From Lientehia hominis (lineage in GTDB: Bacteria > Bacillota > Clostridia > Lachnospirales > Lachnospiraceae): a DNA stretch of 64,000 nt. A program made the position numbers and the translations under genes. The DNA is taken from assembly GCF_021044755.1 (NCBI RefSeq), contig NZ_JAJNOR010000004.1, forward strand, positions 62,001 through 126,000. The letters are read 5' to 3'. Under the pieces are notes generated by a model, which saw only the letters and a program-made list of their open reading frames with translations, ran no database searches and was not told where the DNA came from. This document shows, one piece after another, positions 53,827-62,335 of the stretch (its first letter is position 1; every line of letters begins with the position of its first letter).

Positions 53827-55161
53827 ATGGCAGACAAGAGGTATCATGGGAAAGTGGATAAGAAGAGAAATAAAAGGAGGATTCTGAGAGACAAAGGCGG
53901 AGTGACCCTTGTGGAGCTTGTAGTGGCCTTCGCACTTTTAGGTTTGTTTCTTGCGCTTTCCTGCCAGGTCATTGCTTCCTGTATGAGAGTATATTATCAG
54001 GTCAAGGGAGCGTCTTATGGCCGGCAGGTTACGGAAACCTTGTTGGATAAGATCACCGGTGAGATTGAAGGAGCCCAGGTAAGTATTGCAAGGGGGACGG
54101 GAGAGAGCGAAGACAAGACTCTGAAAATATACGGAGATGGCCGGGTGATCGAGCTCTATGACAGAACAGGGAGCCATATCTGCATCACCACGGCCCTTGC
54201 AAAGGAGGAGATAAGGGATCCGGAAAACGCAGATCTCAGTACAGAAGCGTATCAGGGAGCTGGTAATCAGCTTCTGATCTATTATTATGCGGTGCTGAGC
54301 AGCGTACCCGGCGCCGGCGGGAGCGAGACAAGGGTCACCCGTTATGAGGCGGTGGACTGGACCTTTGATAAAGCGTCCTATATGGGGTACGGTGTCGAAA
54401 CGCTCCGGTTTTCTCAGGCGGATCCGACTGGAACGGTCTATCCCAAAAATGTGATAAAAGTGGAGCTTAAAATAAAGAGCGGACGGTACGGAAGCTATAA
54501 AGCTGTCCGGTATGTGGAGTGTTATAATTTCTCGGAACCGGCAGATTTTGACAAAATCATCGATGAAGACGGTTCCGGAGGCGGGACAGATCCCGTGGAA
54601 GCGGATACGGAACCGACGGAGCCTTCGACGGAGCCCACCACAGAATCCCCTACAGAGCCTTCCGGTGAGCTTGCGCCCGGAAAACCTTCTGATATGGATT
54701 TTACAGACGGGACGGAAGATATGGATTCGCTGGTAAAAGCCCTTGATGAATATTTCAGCTCCGGATGGAATGAGACGCAGATCGTGGACAAAAATGGAAC
54801 AGCCGGAACGGTATATTACAAGATCACGGAAAACAATGGCAGGAAATATATTACTGTCTACCGATGCGGTCTTGATATCGACAAAGGTGATCTGAAAAAT
54901 TTTGCAGAAGCTGTGACGGGAGATAAAAACAACCGGATGATCGACATCAACAACGAAGTTTTGTCCAATAACTCTGACAGTAAGAAACTTTTAGAGGCTC
55001 TGGGGGAAAACTATTCGGAAGAATATAAACAGATAAACCTTTATTTTGATACGGAACGGAAAAAACTGATGGGTGTGAAATATAATTATCACGATGGGCA
55101 GGATCAGAAAAATCATTGGGGCTATTACGGAGATCATAAGGAAGAAGATATTCGGGCTTAG
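53827..55161 (+). CDS. Minor prepilin (PilW-like) with Thr/Pro/Glu linker and extra C-terminal domain
   Basis: 444 residues, long for a minor pilin. The leader ends KGG and the mature protein starts VTLVELVVAFALLGLF, with E5. A pilin-type domain occupies about 30-250. A Thr/Pro/Glu-rich linker at about 255-290 (DTEPTEPSTEPTTESPTEPS) then connects to a further domain of about 150 residues of unknown family, probably displayed on the surface. It is the last pilus gene; no terminator is visible before the next gene. Confidence 0.8.
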   Translation: MADKRYHGKVDKKRNKRRILRDKGGVTLVELVVAFALLGLFLALSCQVIASCMRVYYQVKGASYGRQVTETLLDKITGEIEGAQVSIARGTGESEDKTLKIYGDGRVIELYDRTGSHICITTALAKEEIRDPENADLSTEAYQGAGNQLLIYYYAVLSSVPGAGGSETRVTRYEAVDWTFDKASYMGYGVETLRFSQADPTGTVYPKNVIKVELKIKSGRYGSYKAVRYVECYNFSEPADFDKIIDEDGSGGGTDPVEADTEPTEPSTEPTTESPTEPSGELAPGKPSDMDFTDGTEDMDSLVKALDEYFSSGWNETQIVDKNGTAGTVYYKITENNGRKYITVYRCGLDIDKGDLKNFAEAVTGDKNNRMIDINNEVLSNNSDSKKLLEALGENYSEEYKQINLYFDTERKKLMGVKYNYHDGQDQKNHWGYYGDHKEEDIRA

Positions 55162-55208
55162 TCTTTGAACAAGTAAAAAGTGCGGAGCTGACGGGAAGGA
55201 GTGAGCGT

Positions 55209-55937
55209 ATGACGGTCTGGAATCCATGGCATGGGTGCCGGAAGCTGTCGCCCGGATGTACGAACTGTTACGTATACCGCAGGGACGCGGAATTCGGAAA
55301 GGACAGCAGCCTGGTCTCCAAGACAGCCGGTTTTGCCCTGCCGGTGCAGAAGAACAGAAAAAAAGAATACAAGCTCCAGTATGACGGAGAGCCAGTGTAT
55401 ACTTGCATGACTTCAGATTTTTTTCTGGAGGAAGCGGATACATGGAGGGAAGATGCCTGGGGCATGATACGGGAACGACAGGACCTGTTCTTCATCATTA
55501 TCACTAAACGGATTCAGCGGTTTTATTCCGGGCTTCCCACTGACTGGGGAGACGGGTACGGGAATGTGGAGATCATGTGCACTTGTGAGGACCAGAGGAG
55601 GGCAGACGAGCGTCTCCCGGTTTTTCTGGAGCTTCCCATCCGCCACAGGGGAATCGTCCATGAGCCCATGCTGGAATCCATCTGTATTGAGCCGTACTTG
55701 GCATCGGGAAAGATAGGCCTGGTCATCTGCGGCGGGGAATCAGGCTCCGGAGCGAGACTCTGTGATTTTGGCTGGATTCTTTCCACTATGGAACAGTGTG
55801 TGAAATATGATGTCCCGTTTCACTTTAAGCAGACAGGGGCAAAGTTCAAAAAAGGAAACAAGGTCTATCATATCGAGAGGAAGGACCAGATGGAACAGGC
55901 GGCCAGGGCGGGAGTGGATTATAGATTTGGAGGATAG
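55209..55937 (+). CDS. DUF5131 family protein (phage Gp37/Gp68-like)
   Basis: 242 residues. The N-terminus NPWHGCRKLSPGCTNCY and the later KRIQRF, MCTCEDQ and GGESGSGARLCDFGW segments are characteristic of DUF5131, a family found on phages and bacterial chromosomes. Three cysteines in C-x6-C-x2-C resemble a radical-SAM-type cluster site, which is a suggestion only. AAGGAG precedes ATG 55209. It follows the pilus genes by 47 bp in the same direction and may be read through, but there is no functional link to pili. Confidence 0.85.
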   Translation: MTVWNPWHGCRKLSPGCTNCYVYRRDAEFGKDSSLVSKTAGFALPVQKNRKKEYKLQYDGEPVYTCMTSDFFLEEADTWREDAWGMIRERQDLFFIIITKRIQRFYSGLPTDWGDGYGNVEIMCTCEDQRRADERLPVFLELPIRHRGIVHEPMLESICIEPYLASGKIGLVICGGESGSGARLCDFGWILSTMEQCVKYDVPFHFKQTGAKFKKGNKVYHIERKDQMEQAARAGVDYRFGG

Positions 55938-55939
55938 AC

Positions 55940-56425
55940 ATGGAGAGAAGACCAAAGGATGGAAATAGAGCAGAATGCAGCCGTGCGGAACGGGCCGCGG
56001 AATTTTTCAGCCAGGGATATAACTGCTGCCAGTCGGTGTTCCTTGCCTTTTACGATAAATACGGGATTGAGCAGGAAACGGCGCTCCGTCTGGCATGTTC
56101 CTTTGGAGGGGGCATGGGCCGGATGCGGCAGGTCTGCGGGGCAGTGTCTGGGATGGCCCTGGTCTGCGGCCTGGAGACCGGAAACACAGACTGCGGGAAC
56201 CAGCGGGCAAAGACTGAAAACTATAAAACCATGCGCCGTTTGGCAGAAGCGTTTCGGAAAGAAAACGGGAGCATCATCTGCGGCGAGCTTTTGGGACTTA
56301 CGGACACGGAAAAGAAGGCCGAGACAGCGGCGCCGTCTTACCGCACCGCCGAATATTATAAAAAACGTCCCTGCAAAGAACTGGTGCGGTGCGCTGCGGA
56401 GATTCTGGAAAAAGAATTTTATTAA
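55940..56425 (+). CDS. C_GCAxxG_C_C family redox protein
   Basis: 161 residues. The family cysteine pattern is clear: NCCQSV near 29-34, CSFGGGMGRM, VCGAVSGMALVCGLETG, then spaced single cysteines, and RCAAEIL near the end. The family is annotated as a putative redox or metal-binding protein and is common in anaerobes. GGAGG is 3 nt from the end of the preceding gene's stop and 6 nt before ATG 55940, so translation with DUF5131 is probably coupled. A promoter for the T-box transcript lies right after it. Confidence 0.88.
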   Translation: MERRPKDGNRAECSRAERAAEFFSQGYNCCQSVFLAFYDKYGIEQETALRLACSFGGGMGRMRQVCGAVSGMALVCGLETGNTDCGNQRAKTENYKTMRRLAEAFRKENGSIICGELLGLTDTEKKAETAAPSYRTAEYYKKRPCKELVRCAAEILEKEFY

Positions 56426-56432
56426 AACCTCG

Positions 56433-56460
56433 TTGACAAATTCAGGCGTAGTGATATAAT
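56433..56460 (+). promoter_or_regulatory. Promoter of the thrS T-box transcript
   Basis: TTGACA (56433-56438) and TATAAT (56455-56460), both consensus, 16-bp spacer. Confidence 0.85.
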
Positions 56461-56466
56461 TATGTC

Positions 56467-56711
56467 TATATCAAATATGGGAATACGTTGATGAGACCAG
56501 TAGGATGCAGGAATGTCCAGAGAGAAGGGATTTAAGGTGGAAGCCCTTTACAGGAGAGCATATCGAAGACCAGCTCGGAGCGGCTTTAATACAGCCCGGC
56601 AGGCGCCGTTACCGCCGCTTAAGTGGATTCCTGGAATCAATCAGGGTGGAACCGCGGATTAAAAGTTAATTCGTCCCTTGTCGTGCAGTGTGCGTGGCAG
56701 GGGATTTTTTA
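56467..56711 (+). ncRNA. T-box riboswitch leader (threonyl-tRNA responsive)
   Basis: The T-box sequence AGGGTGGAACCGCGG is at 56643-56657, and a terminator stem with a T run is at 56673-56711, the alternative to the antiterminator. The upstream part shows Stem I features: a GATGAGACCAGTAG start, AGAGAG and GGTGGAAG distal-loop elements. A candidate specifier codon ACC (Thr) lies at 56569-56571 after GAAG, which is tentative. Uncharged tRNA-Thr should bind and allow read-through into the small gene and thrS. Confidence 0.9.
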
Positions 56712-56747
56712 TTACATAGGGAACGAAGTTTCCTATGTAATAAAAAA
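56705..56747. repeat. Near-perfect 43-nt palindromic hairpin, possible dispersed repeat element
   Basis: TTTTTTATTACATAGG (56705-56720) pairs with CCTATGTAATAAAAAA (56732-56747); four further pairs with one G-U wobble close on a GAA triloop. The 5' arm begins in the T run of the T-box terminator. A second hairpin, CGCAC-TGCG-GTGCG, follows at 56761-56774. The two together up to about 56808 look like a mobile or repetitive intergenic palindrome; no second copy is in the window. Confidence 0.65.
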
Positions 56748-56815
56748 TGCTCCGCAGGATCGCACTGCGGTGCGCATAGTGACCTCGCTGCAGCGGAAAG
56801 GAAGGTATAGAAACC

Positions 56816-57013
56816 ATGAAATGTAAGAAATGTTTATGCAAAGCCTGGCTGGAAAGTGACTGGAGCAAGAAAGACAAGACACTGTATCTTATGATCACAT
56901 TAATGGCAGGATTCATCGCCGGCATGTTTTTGTCGCCGGCAAAAAAGAAGATTCTGTTTTTAAGAGACAATGACTGGGAGCTCTGCGAAGACGCCTCCGG
57001 GGATGACAAATAA
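56816..57013 (+). CDS. Small single-span membrane protein, function unknown
   Basis: 65 residues. A Cys/Lys-rich start (MKCKKCLCKAW) precedes one hydrophobic helix at about 24-41 with a LMAGFIAGMFLSP motif like that of YtxH-type proteins, and a charged tail. AAAGGAAGG precedes ATG 56816. It sits between the T-box and thrS and is therefore threonine-tRNA controlled together with thrS. This placement is unusual; the function is unknown. Confidence 0.6.
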   Translation: MKCKKCLCKAWLESDWSKKDKTLYLMITLMAGFIAGMFLSPAKKKILFLRDNDWELCEDASGDDK

Positions 57014-57042
57014 GGCATATATAGAGAAGAAGGAGAAAACAA

Positions 57043-58968
57043 ATGAAGATTACTTTAAAAGACGGATCGGTGAAAGAGTATAGTGAGCCGAAATCCGTTA
57101 TTGAGATTGCGGCAGATTTAAGCGAGGGCCTGGCCAGAGCAGCCTGTGCCGGTGAAGTGGATGGAGTGGCCGTGGATCTGAGGACGGCAGTGGACAAGGA
57201 CTGCAGCGTGAATATTCTGACCTTTAACGATGAAGAGGGAAGAGCGGCGTTCCGCCATACCGCCTCCCATATCATGGCTCAGGCTATCAAACGTTTGTAT
57301 CCTGATGTAAAACTGGCCATCGGGCCTTCCATATCCGATGGATTTTATTATGATATTGACAGTGAAGAACCTCTTGCCGCGGAAGATCTGGAGAAGATTG
57401 AAGCGGAAATGAAAAAGATCGTGAAGGAGGCTCTTCCGCTGAAGAGGTTTACGAAGCCCAGAGAAGAGGCGATCGCGTTTATGAAGGAGAAAGAAGAGCC
57501 TTATAAGGTGGAACTGATCGAAGACCTTCCGGAGGATTCCATTATCAGTTTTTATGAGCAGGGCGAGTTCGTCGACCTCTGTGCCGGCCCTCATCTGATG
57601 ACAACAAAGCCTGTGAAAGCTTTTAAGCTGACCAGCATTGCCGGCGCCTACTGGAGAGGCAGTGAAAAAAATAAGATGCTGACCAGGATCTATGGCACGG
57701 CGTTTCCCAAAAAGGCGGATCTGGAGGAGTATCTCCAGAAGATTGAAGAAGCGAAGAAGCGCGACCACAGAAAGCTTGGCAAGGAGCTGGGCCTTTTCAT
57801 GATGAGTGACGAGGGACCCGGTTTTCCGTTCTTCCTTCCCAAAGGAATGGTGCTCAAGAACACACTGCTGGATTACTGGAGAGAGATCCATAAGAAAAAC
57901 GGGTATGTGGAGATTTCTTCTCCGATCATTTTAAACCGTCATCTGTGGGAGACCTCCGGACACTGGGATCATTATAAAGAAAATATGTACACGACAGTGA
58001 TCGATGAGCAGGATTATGCCATTAAGCCCATGAACTGCCCCGGCGGTATTCTGGTATACCAGTCGGAGCCCAGGTCTTACCGTGACCTGCCCCTTCGGAT
58101 GGGAGAACTGGGCCTGGTACACCGCCATGAAAAATCCGGACAGCTGCATGGACTCATGCGTGTCCGCTGCTTTACCCAGGACGATGCTCATATCTTTATG
58201 ATGCCGGATCAGATTCGCGGTGAGATCAAGGATGTCGCCCGCCTGATCGATGAAGTATACAGCCTGTTTGGATTCAAGTATCATGTAGAATTGTCCACCC
58301 GTCCGGAAAACAGCATGGGAAGCGACGAGGACTGGACGATGGCTACAGACGCGCTCCGCGGCGCGCTGGATGACCTGGGTCTTGACTATGTGGTAAATGA
58401 AGGCGACGGAGCTTTCTATGGTCCTAAGATTGATTTTCATTTGGAAGATTCCATTGGAAGGACCTGGCAGTGCGGAACTATTCAGCTGGATTTTCAGCTT
58501 CCCCTGCGGTTTGAGATGGAATACATCGGTGCTGACGGCGAGAAGCACAGGCCCATCATGATCCACCGTGTGGCGTTTGGTTCCATCGAACGTTTTATCG
58601 GTATCCTGATCGAACATTTTGCGGGCGCATTCCCCACATGGCTGGCTCCTGTACAGGTGCGCGTACTGCCTATCTCCGACAAATACATCGATTATGCGAA
58701 AAAAGTATCCGGTGCCCTTTTAGCAGCAGGAATCCGTACAGAGATTGATTTGAAGTCAGAAAAGATAGGTTATAAGATCCGGGAAGCGCAGCTCCAGAAG
58801 CTGCCTTATATGCTGATTGTGGGGGAAAAGGAAGAGGCTGATGGGAAGGTGTCTGTGAGAAGCCGTTCTGACGGCGACGAAGGACAGAAGACGCTGGAAG
58901 AATTTCTTGTATCCATCCAGGAGGAGATCCGGACGAAGGAAATTAAAAAAATGAAAACTGAAAAATAA
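57043..58968 (+). CDS. thrS: Threonyl-tRNA synthetase
   Basis: 641 residues, class II synthetase. Domains in order: TGS (about 1-60), tRNA-SAD editing domain (about 70-235, with HTASHIMAQAIKRLYP and CAGPHL), catalytic core, and anticodon-binding C-terminus (about 540-635). Zinc-binding Cys is in MNCPGG; motif 2 spans RCFTQDDAHIF and motif 3 FGSIERFIG. AAGGAG precedes ATG 57043. It is preceded by a threonine T-box and a small membrane gene on the same transcript. Confidence 0.97.
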   Translation: MKITLKDGSVKEYSEPKSVIEIAADLSEGLARAACAGEVDGVAVDLRTAVDKDCSVNILTFNDEEGRAAFRHTASHIMAQAIKRLYPDVKLAIGPSISDGFYYDIDSEEPLAAEDLEKIEAEMKKIVKEALPLKRFTKPREEAIAFMKEKEEPYKVELIEDLPEDSIISFYEQGEFVDLCAGPHLMTTKPVKAFKLTSIAGAYWRGSEKNKMLTRIYGTAFPKKADLEEYLQKIEEAKKRDHRKLGKELGLFMMSDEGPGFPFFLPKGMVLKNTLLDYWREIHKKNGYVEISSPIILNRHLWETSGHWDHYKENMYTTVIDEQDYAIKPMNCPGGILVYQSEPRSYRDLPLRMGELGLVHRHEKSGQLHGLMRVRCFTQDDAHIFMMPDQIRGEIKDVARLIDEVYSLFGFKYHVELSTRPENSMGSDEDWTMATDALRGALDDLGLDYVVNEGDGAFYGPKIDFHLEDSIGRTWQCGTIQLDFQLPLRFEMEYIGADGEKHRPIMIHRVAFGSIERFIGILIEHFAGAFPTWLAPVQVRVLPISDKYIDYAKKVSGALLAAGIRTEIDLKSEKIGYKIREAQLQKLPYMLIVGEKEEADGKVSVRSRSDGDEGQKTLEEFLVSIQEEIRTKEIKKMKTEK

Positions 58969-59037
58969 AAGGCGGGCATAAAACAGTGAAATTGGTGCAG
59001 ACTAATTCTGACTACCATATATAAAGGAGGAACAGTC

Positions 59038-59352
59038 ATGACTAATTTGAGCTGTAGTGCGGAAACCTGTGTTCACAATTCCGACAAATGCTGCTGCAAG
59101 GGAGAGATCCTGGTAGACGGTGCAAATGCAAAATGTTGCAGCGAGACCTGCTGTGCCAGTTTTGACGAGCGTGTTCAGGGATGTTGTACCAACGAGTACG
59201 AGACCCCCTGCCATGCCCTCAATGTAGAGTGTGAAGCAGAGTCTTGTATCTTCAACGAGTCAAGGAAATGTACGGCTAAGGAAATCTCCATCGCCGGACA
59301 TGGCGCGAAGAACGCAAATCATACGGAGTGTGCAAGCTACCGCAGCCGCTAA
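59038..59352 (+). CDS. DUF1540 protein, two Cys-rich repeats
   Basis: 104 residues with sixteen cysteines. Two homologous halves (about 3-55 and 58-104) follow the pattern CxxxxCxxN...C.A..I...GxxA.....C..F, typical of DUF1540. The motifs probably bind metal, but no function is established. AAAGGAGG precedes ATG 59038. A perfect terminator follows, so it is the end of its transcript. Confidence 0.88.
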   Translation: MTNLSCSAETCVHNSDKCCCKGEILVDGANAKCCSETCCASFDERVQGCCTNEYETPCHALNVECEAESCIFNESRKCTAKEISIAGHGAKNANHTECASYRSR

Positions 59353-59370
59353 ACGGAAGAAAGACAGAGA

Positions 59371-59415
59371 AAAAAGGAATGCCATGGAGATATTTTCTTC
59401 GTGGCATTCCTTTTT
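59371..59415. terminator. Terminator after the DUF1540 gene
   Basis: A perfect 14-bp stem AAAAAGGAATGCCA / TGGCATTCCTTTTT (59371-59384 with 59402-59415). It stands inside the open frame upstream of the glycerophosphodiesterase start and argues against any start before it. Confidence 0.93.
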
Positions 59416-59473
59416 ACAGAAACATAAATGCCATGCCGCGCTCATTACAGATCTGCAGGAAAGAAGGGGGCCA

Positions 59474-61303
59474 ATGAAACGGTATTTTCAAAATGTAACA
59501 TATATAGTTCGGAGTATTTTCAGCAATTGGAGAGTCCTGCTGTTATTTGAATTCGTTTATATGCTGATCGGAAGCCTTGGTCTCTATCCCTTCTTCCGTT
59601 TTCTGCTCAGGAAGTCACTTGCCCATATAGATGCGGCTTATATTGAACTGGGTAATCTTCTCATATGGCTGCGCCAGCCTCTTACTCTTCTTGTTCTTCT
59701 TGTGTGCTTCGTGCTGGGCGGTCTTTATATCTTCTATCAGATGAGCGCCCTGGCGCTTTACTTTGACTGTGCCCGAAAGAAGGAGAATTTATCCTTTTTT
59801 TCTTTGTGGAAGGAAGCATTTGTAAAAGCCTTTCCGGTGCTTTTGCCGAAAAACTGGGCGCTGCTGTTTTTTGTGCTGGCGATATTTCCGCTGACCTCCC
59901 TGTCCCTTACGCCGGCTGCCCTTACGAAGGTCCGCATACCGGAATATTTTGTTGATTTTTTTAAGGGGCAGGGCAGTCTGTATTATTTTTATATTGCGGC
60001 GCTTATCGGGCTCAATATCCTGGTATTTTATATGCTGTTTGTTATACCAGTGTTCCTTCTGGAGAAAAAGAGCTTTCTTTCCGCATTCCGGGAGAGCAGG
60101 AAGCTAATGAAAAAACATTTTTTGAAAACACTTATTTCCTATGTCATGTGGCAGATAGGGGTGACGGTGGTATTTGTTCTGCTATGGTGCGGAGCGATAT
60201 CGCTCCTCAGTCTGCAGTATTATCTTATGCCGGATTCTGTCTCGTCCGCGGCGGGATTCCAGCTGGATTATATGCAGCTTAAACAGTATGCGGGCTTTAT
60301 ATTCCAGATTATCACGTTCACCGGAAGTCTGGCTATCATCATGTATTCCTATTTCAGACGCACGGGTCTGGAAGTCATGGAGGAAAAAAGAAAAAAGAAA
60401 CATTCATGGAAAACGGCGGTTCTCGGCGTCCTGGAGGTGATCTTGATCGTAATGGCGCTGGGGTTTTATTTTGATTACCAGGGAAATGCCTCAGCGGAAT
60501 ACAATATCATGCGAAAGCCTATAGAAGTCGTGGCTCACCGGGCGGGGACGCTTTTTGCGCCGGAGAATACGATACCCGCTCTGGAATATACCATCAGCAC
60601 AGGGGCCGCCTACGCGGAGATCGATGTACAGCAGTCCAGGGACGGGGAGCTGTATATTCTTCACGATACCAACTTCAGGCGTACTGCCGGCGTGAATAAA
60701 AATGTATGGGATGTAACATCGGATGAGATCGATACTTACGATGCGGGAGTTCTGTTTTCGGGGCAGTTCAAGGGTACAGGGATTCCAAGGCTTGAGGATA
60801 TGATAAGAGCCGCGGATGGGAAAATAAAACTGATGATAGAGCTAAAGGAAAATGGACATAGTCAGGGGCTGGCGGAAAAGACCGTAAAGCTCATTAAAGA
60901 ATATGGATTTGAAGACCAGTGCGTGATCGCGTCCATGGATCTGGAATTATTGACAAAGGTGAAGGGGCTGGAAAGCAAAATGACGACTGCCTACATCGCT
61001 CCCGTGGCCTACGGAGATTATTATGATCTGGAGCAGGTGGATATTTTCAGTGTAGAAGCCACCTTTGTGAATCACGATATGATAAATTCCCTGCACAGGT
61101 GCCAAAAGCAGGCGTTTGTGTGGACGGTCAACAGAGGCGGAGAATTTAAGCGTCTGCTGTCCATGGACATCGACGGAATCGTGACCGACAATCCGGAGCT
61201 CGCTTTCTATTATAAGCAGGCGGGCAAAAGGGACGATTTTATGGATGAGATCATGAAAATTTTATTTCCGGAGAGCAGTGCTTTGATGCAGATGGAGGGA
61301 TGA
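59474..61303 (+). CDS. Glycerophosphodiester phosphodiesterase with N-terminal membrane domain
   Basis: 609 residues from ATG 59474; the open frame reaches 59231, but that part overlaps DUF1540 and its terminator. About eight transmembrane helices (about 10-340) make up the GDPD membrane domain. A soluble GDPD TIM-barrel follows at about 345-580, with VAHRAGTLFAPENT (catalytic His and the Asn/Thr metal site), EIDVQQSRDGELYILHD and the MIELKENG Glu. It hydrolyses glycerophosphodiesters to alcohol and glycerol 3-phosphate, probably at the membrane. AGAAGGGGG precedes the ATG. The gene is alone. Confidence 0.9.
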   Translation: MKRYFQNVTYIVRSIFSNWRVLLLFEFVYMLIGSLGLYPFFRFLLRKSLAHIDAAYIELGNLLIWLRQPLTLLVLLVCFVLGGLYIFYQMSALALYFDCARKKENLSFFSLWKEAFVKAFPVLLPKNWALLFFVLAIFPLTSLSLTPAALTKVRIPEYFVDFFKGQGSLYYFYIAALIGLNILVFYMLFVIPVFLLEKKSFLSAFRESRKLMKKHFLKTLISYVMWQIGVTVVFVLLWCGAISLLSLQYYLMPDSVSSAAGFQLDYMQLKQYAGFIFQIITFTGSLAIIMYSYFRRTGLEVMEEKRKKKHSWKTAVLGVLEVILIVMALGFYFDYQGNASAEYNIMRKPIEVVAHRAGTLFAPENTIPALEYTISTGAAYAEIDVQQSRDGELYILHDTNFRRTAGVNKNVWDVTSDEIDTYDAGVLFSGQFKGTGIPRLEDMIRAADGKIKLMIELKENGHSQGLAEKTVKLIKEYGFEDQCVIASMDLELLTKVKGLESKMTTAYIAPVAYGDYYDLEQVDIFSVEATFVNHDMINSLHRCQKQAFVWTVNRGGEFKRLLSMDIDGIVTDNPELAFYYKQAGKRDDFMDEIMKILFPESSALMQMEG

Positions 61304-61336
61304 AGACAATTCATCCTGCAAAAAGAGGAAAAGTAC

Positions 61337-61366
61337 TTGCACTTTACTCTGATAATGTGCTACTAT
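61337..61366 (+). promoter_or_regulatory. Putative promoter of the amino-acid ABC transporter operon
   Basis: TTGCAC (61337-61342), 18-bp spacer, TACTAT (61361-61366), about 35 bp before the lipoprotein start. Confidence 0.5.
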
Positions 61367-61400
61367 TACGTAGTCAACAATAAACGAGGGAGGATTTATC

Positions 61401-62294
61401 ATGAAAAAACTAATGGTATTGTTAATGACGACGGCCTTGATCGTTGCTTCATTAGCCGGTTGCGGCGGCAAGGATGCGAAAGAAACGACATCGGCCAAAA
61501 AGACGACGGAAGCCGCCAAGGATGAGACGACAAAGGCGGCGGATAATGGTGAGAGCAAGGCGGAAGAAAAGACGACGGCTGCTGAAGAGGGTTCTGAAAG
61601 CGGTACGTTTACGGTGGGGTTTGACCAGGATTTCCCGCCCATGGGATTTGTCGGCGATGACGGCGAGTTTACCGGATTCGATCTGGAGCTTGCGGCGGAA
61701 GTGGCGAAGAGACTCGGACTGGAGATCAAATATCAGCCCATCACCTGGGATTTCAAGGATATGGAGCTTAATTCAGGGACGATCGACTGTATATGGAACG
61801 GTTTTACCATGAACGGCCGTGAGGATGAATATACCTGGTCAGAGCCTTATCTGGACAACAAGCAGGTTTTTGTAGTGAATGCCGAAGCAGGCATCGTCAC
61901 ATGGGATGACTTGAAGGGAAAGGCTGTGACTGTACAGGTGGATTCTTCTGCCGAGGCGGCTCTCAAGGACGATCCAGATCTGACGGCTACCTTTGGAAGT
62001 CTTGATACCTGTGCGGAATATAATACGGCATTTATGGAGCTTGAGTCTGGTGCGGTGGACGCCATTGCCATGGACGTCGTGGTTGCCGGATACCAGATCG
62101 AGAGCCGCGGATCAAACTTTGTCATATTGGAACAGGAGATCTCCACAGAAGAATATGGAATTGGATTTAAAAAAGGCAACGAGGAGCTTCGGGACAAGGT
62201 ACAGGCTACTTTGGAAGAGATGGCAGAAGACGGCACCATGTCTGAAATTTCCATGAAATGGTTTGGCTCTGACATCACCACCATTGGAAAATGA
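61401..62294 (+). CDS. Polar amino-acid ABC transporter, substrate-binding lipoprotein
   Basis: 297 residues. A signal peptide with lipobox LAGC (C21) and an Ala/Thr/Lys/Glu linker of about 45 residues precede a family-3 solute-binding domain (about 67-292). The domain shows VGFDQDFPPMGF, the FTGFDLELAAEVAKRLG signature and WNGFTMNGREDEYTWSEPY. Ligand is probably a polar amino acid or cystine. GGGAGGA precedes ATG 61401. Permease and ATPase follow as one operon. Confidence 0.93.
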   Translation: MKKLMVLLMTTALIVASLAGCGGKDAKETTSAKKTTEAAKDETTKAADNGESKAEEKTTAAEEGSESGTFTVGFDQDFPPMGFVGDDGEFTGFDLELAAEVAKRLGLEIKYQPITWDFKDMELNSGTIDCIWNGFTMNGREDEYTWSEPYLDNKQVFVVNAEAGIVTWDDLKGKAVTVQVDSSAEAALKDDPDLTATFGSLDTCAEYNTAFMELESGAVDAIAMDVVVAGYQIESRGSNFVILEQEISTEEYGIGFKKGNEELRDKVQATLEEMAEDGTMSEISMKWFGSDITTIGK

Positions 62295-62335
62295 CCGGAC
62301 GTTTATAGTATGAGCGCGTTTTTGAGGAGGAGTCC

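Noticed and set aside
59231..59473. Longer N-terminus of the glycerophosphodiesterase
   Set aside because: This part overlaps DUF1540 in another frame and runs through a perfect intrinsic terminator.
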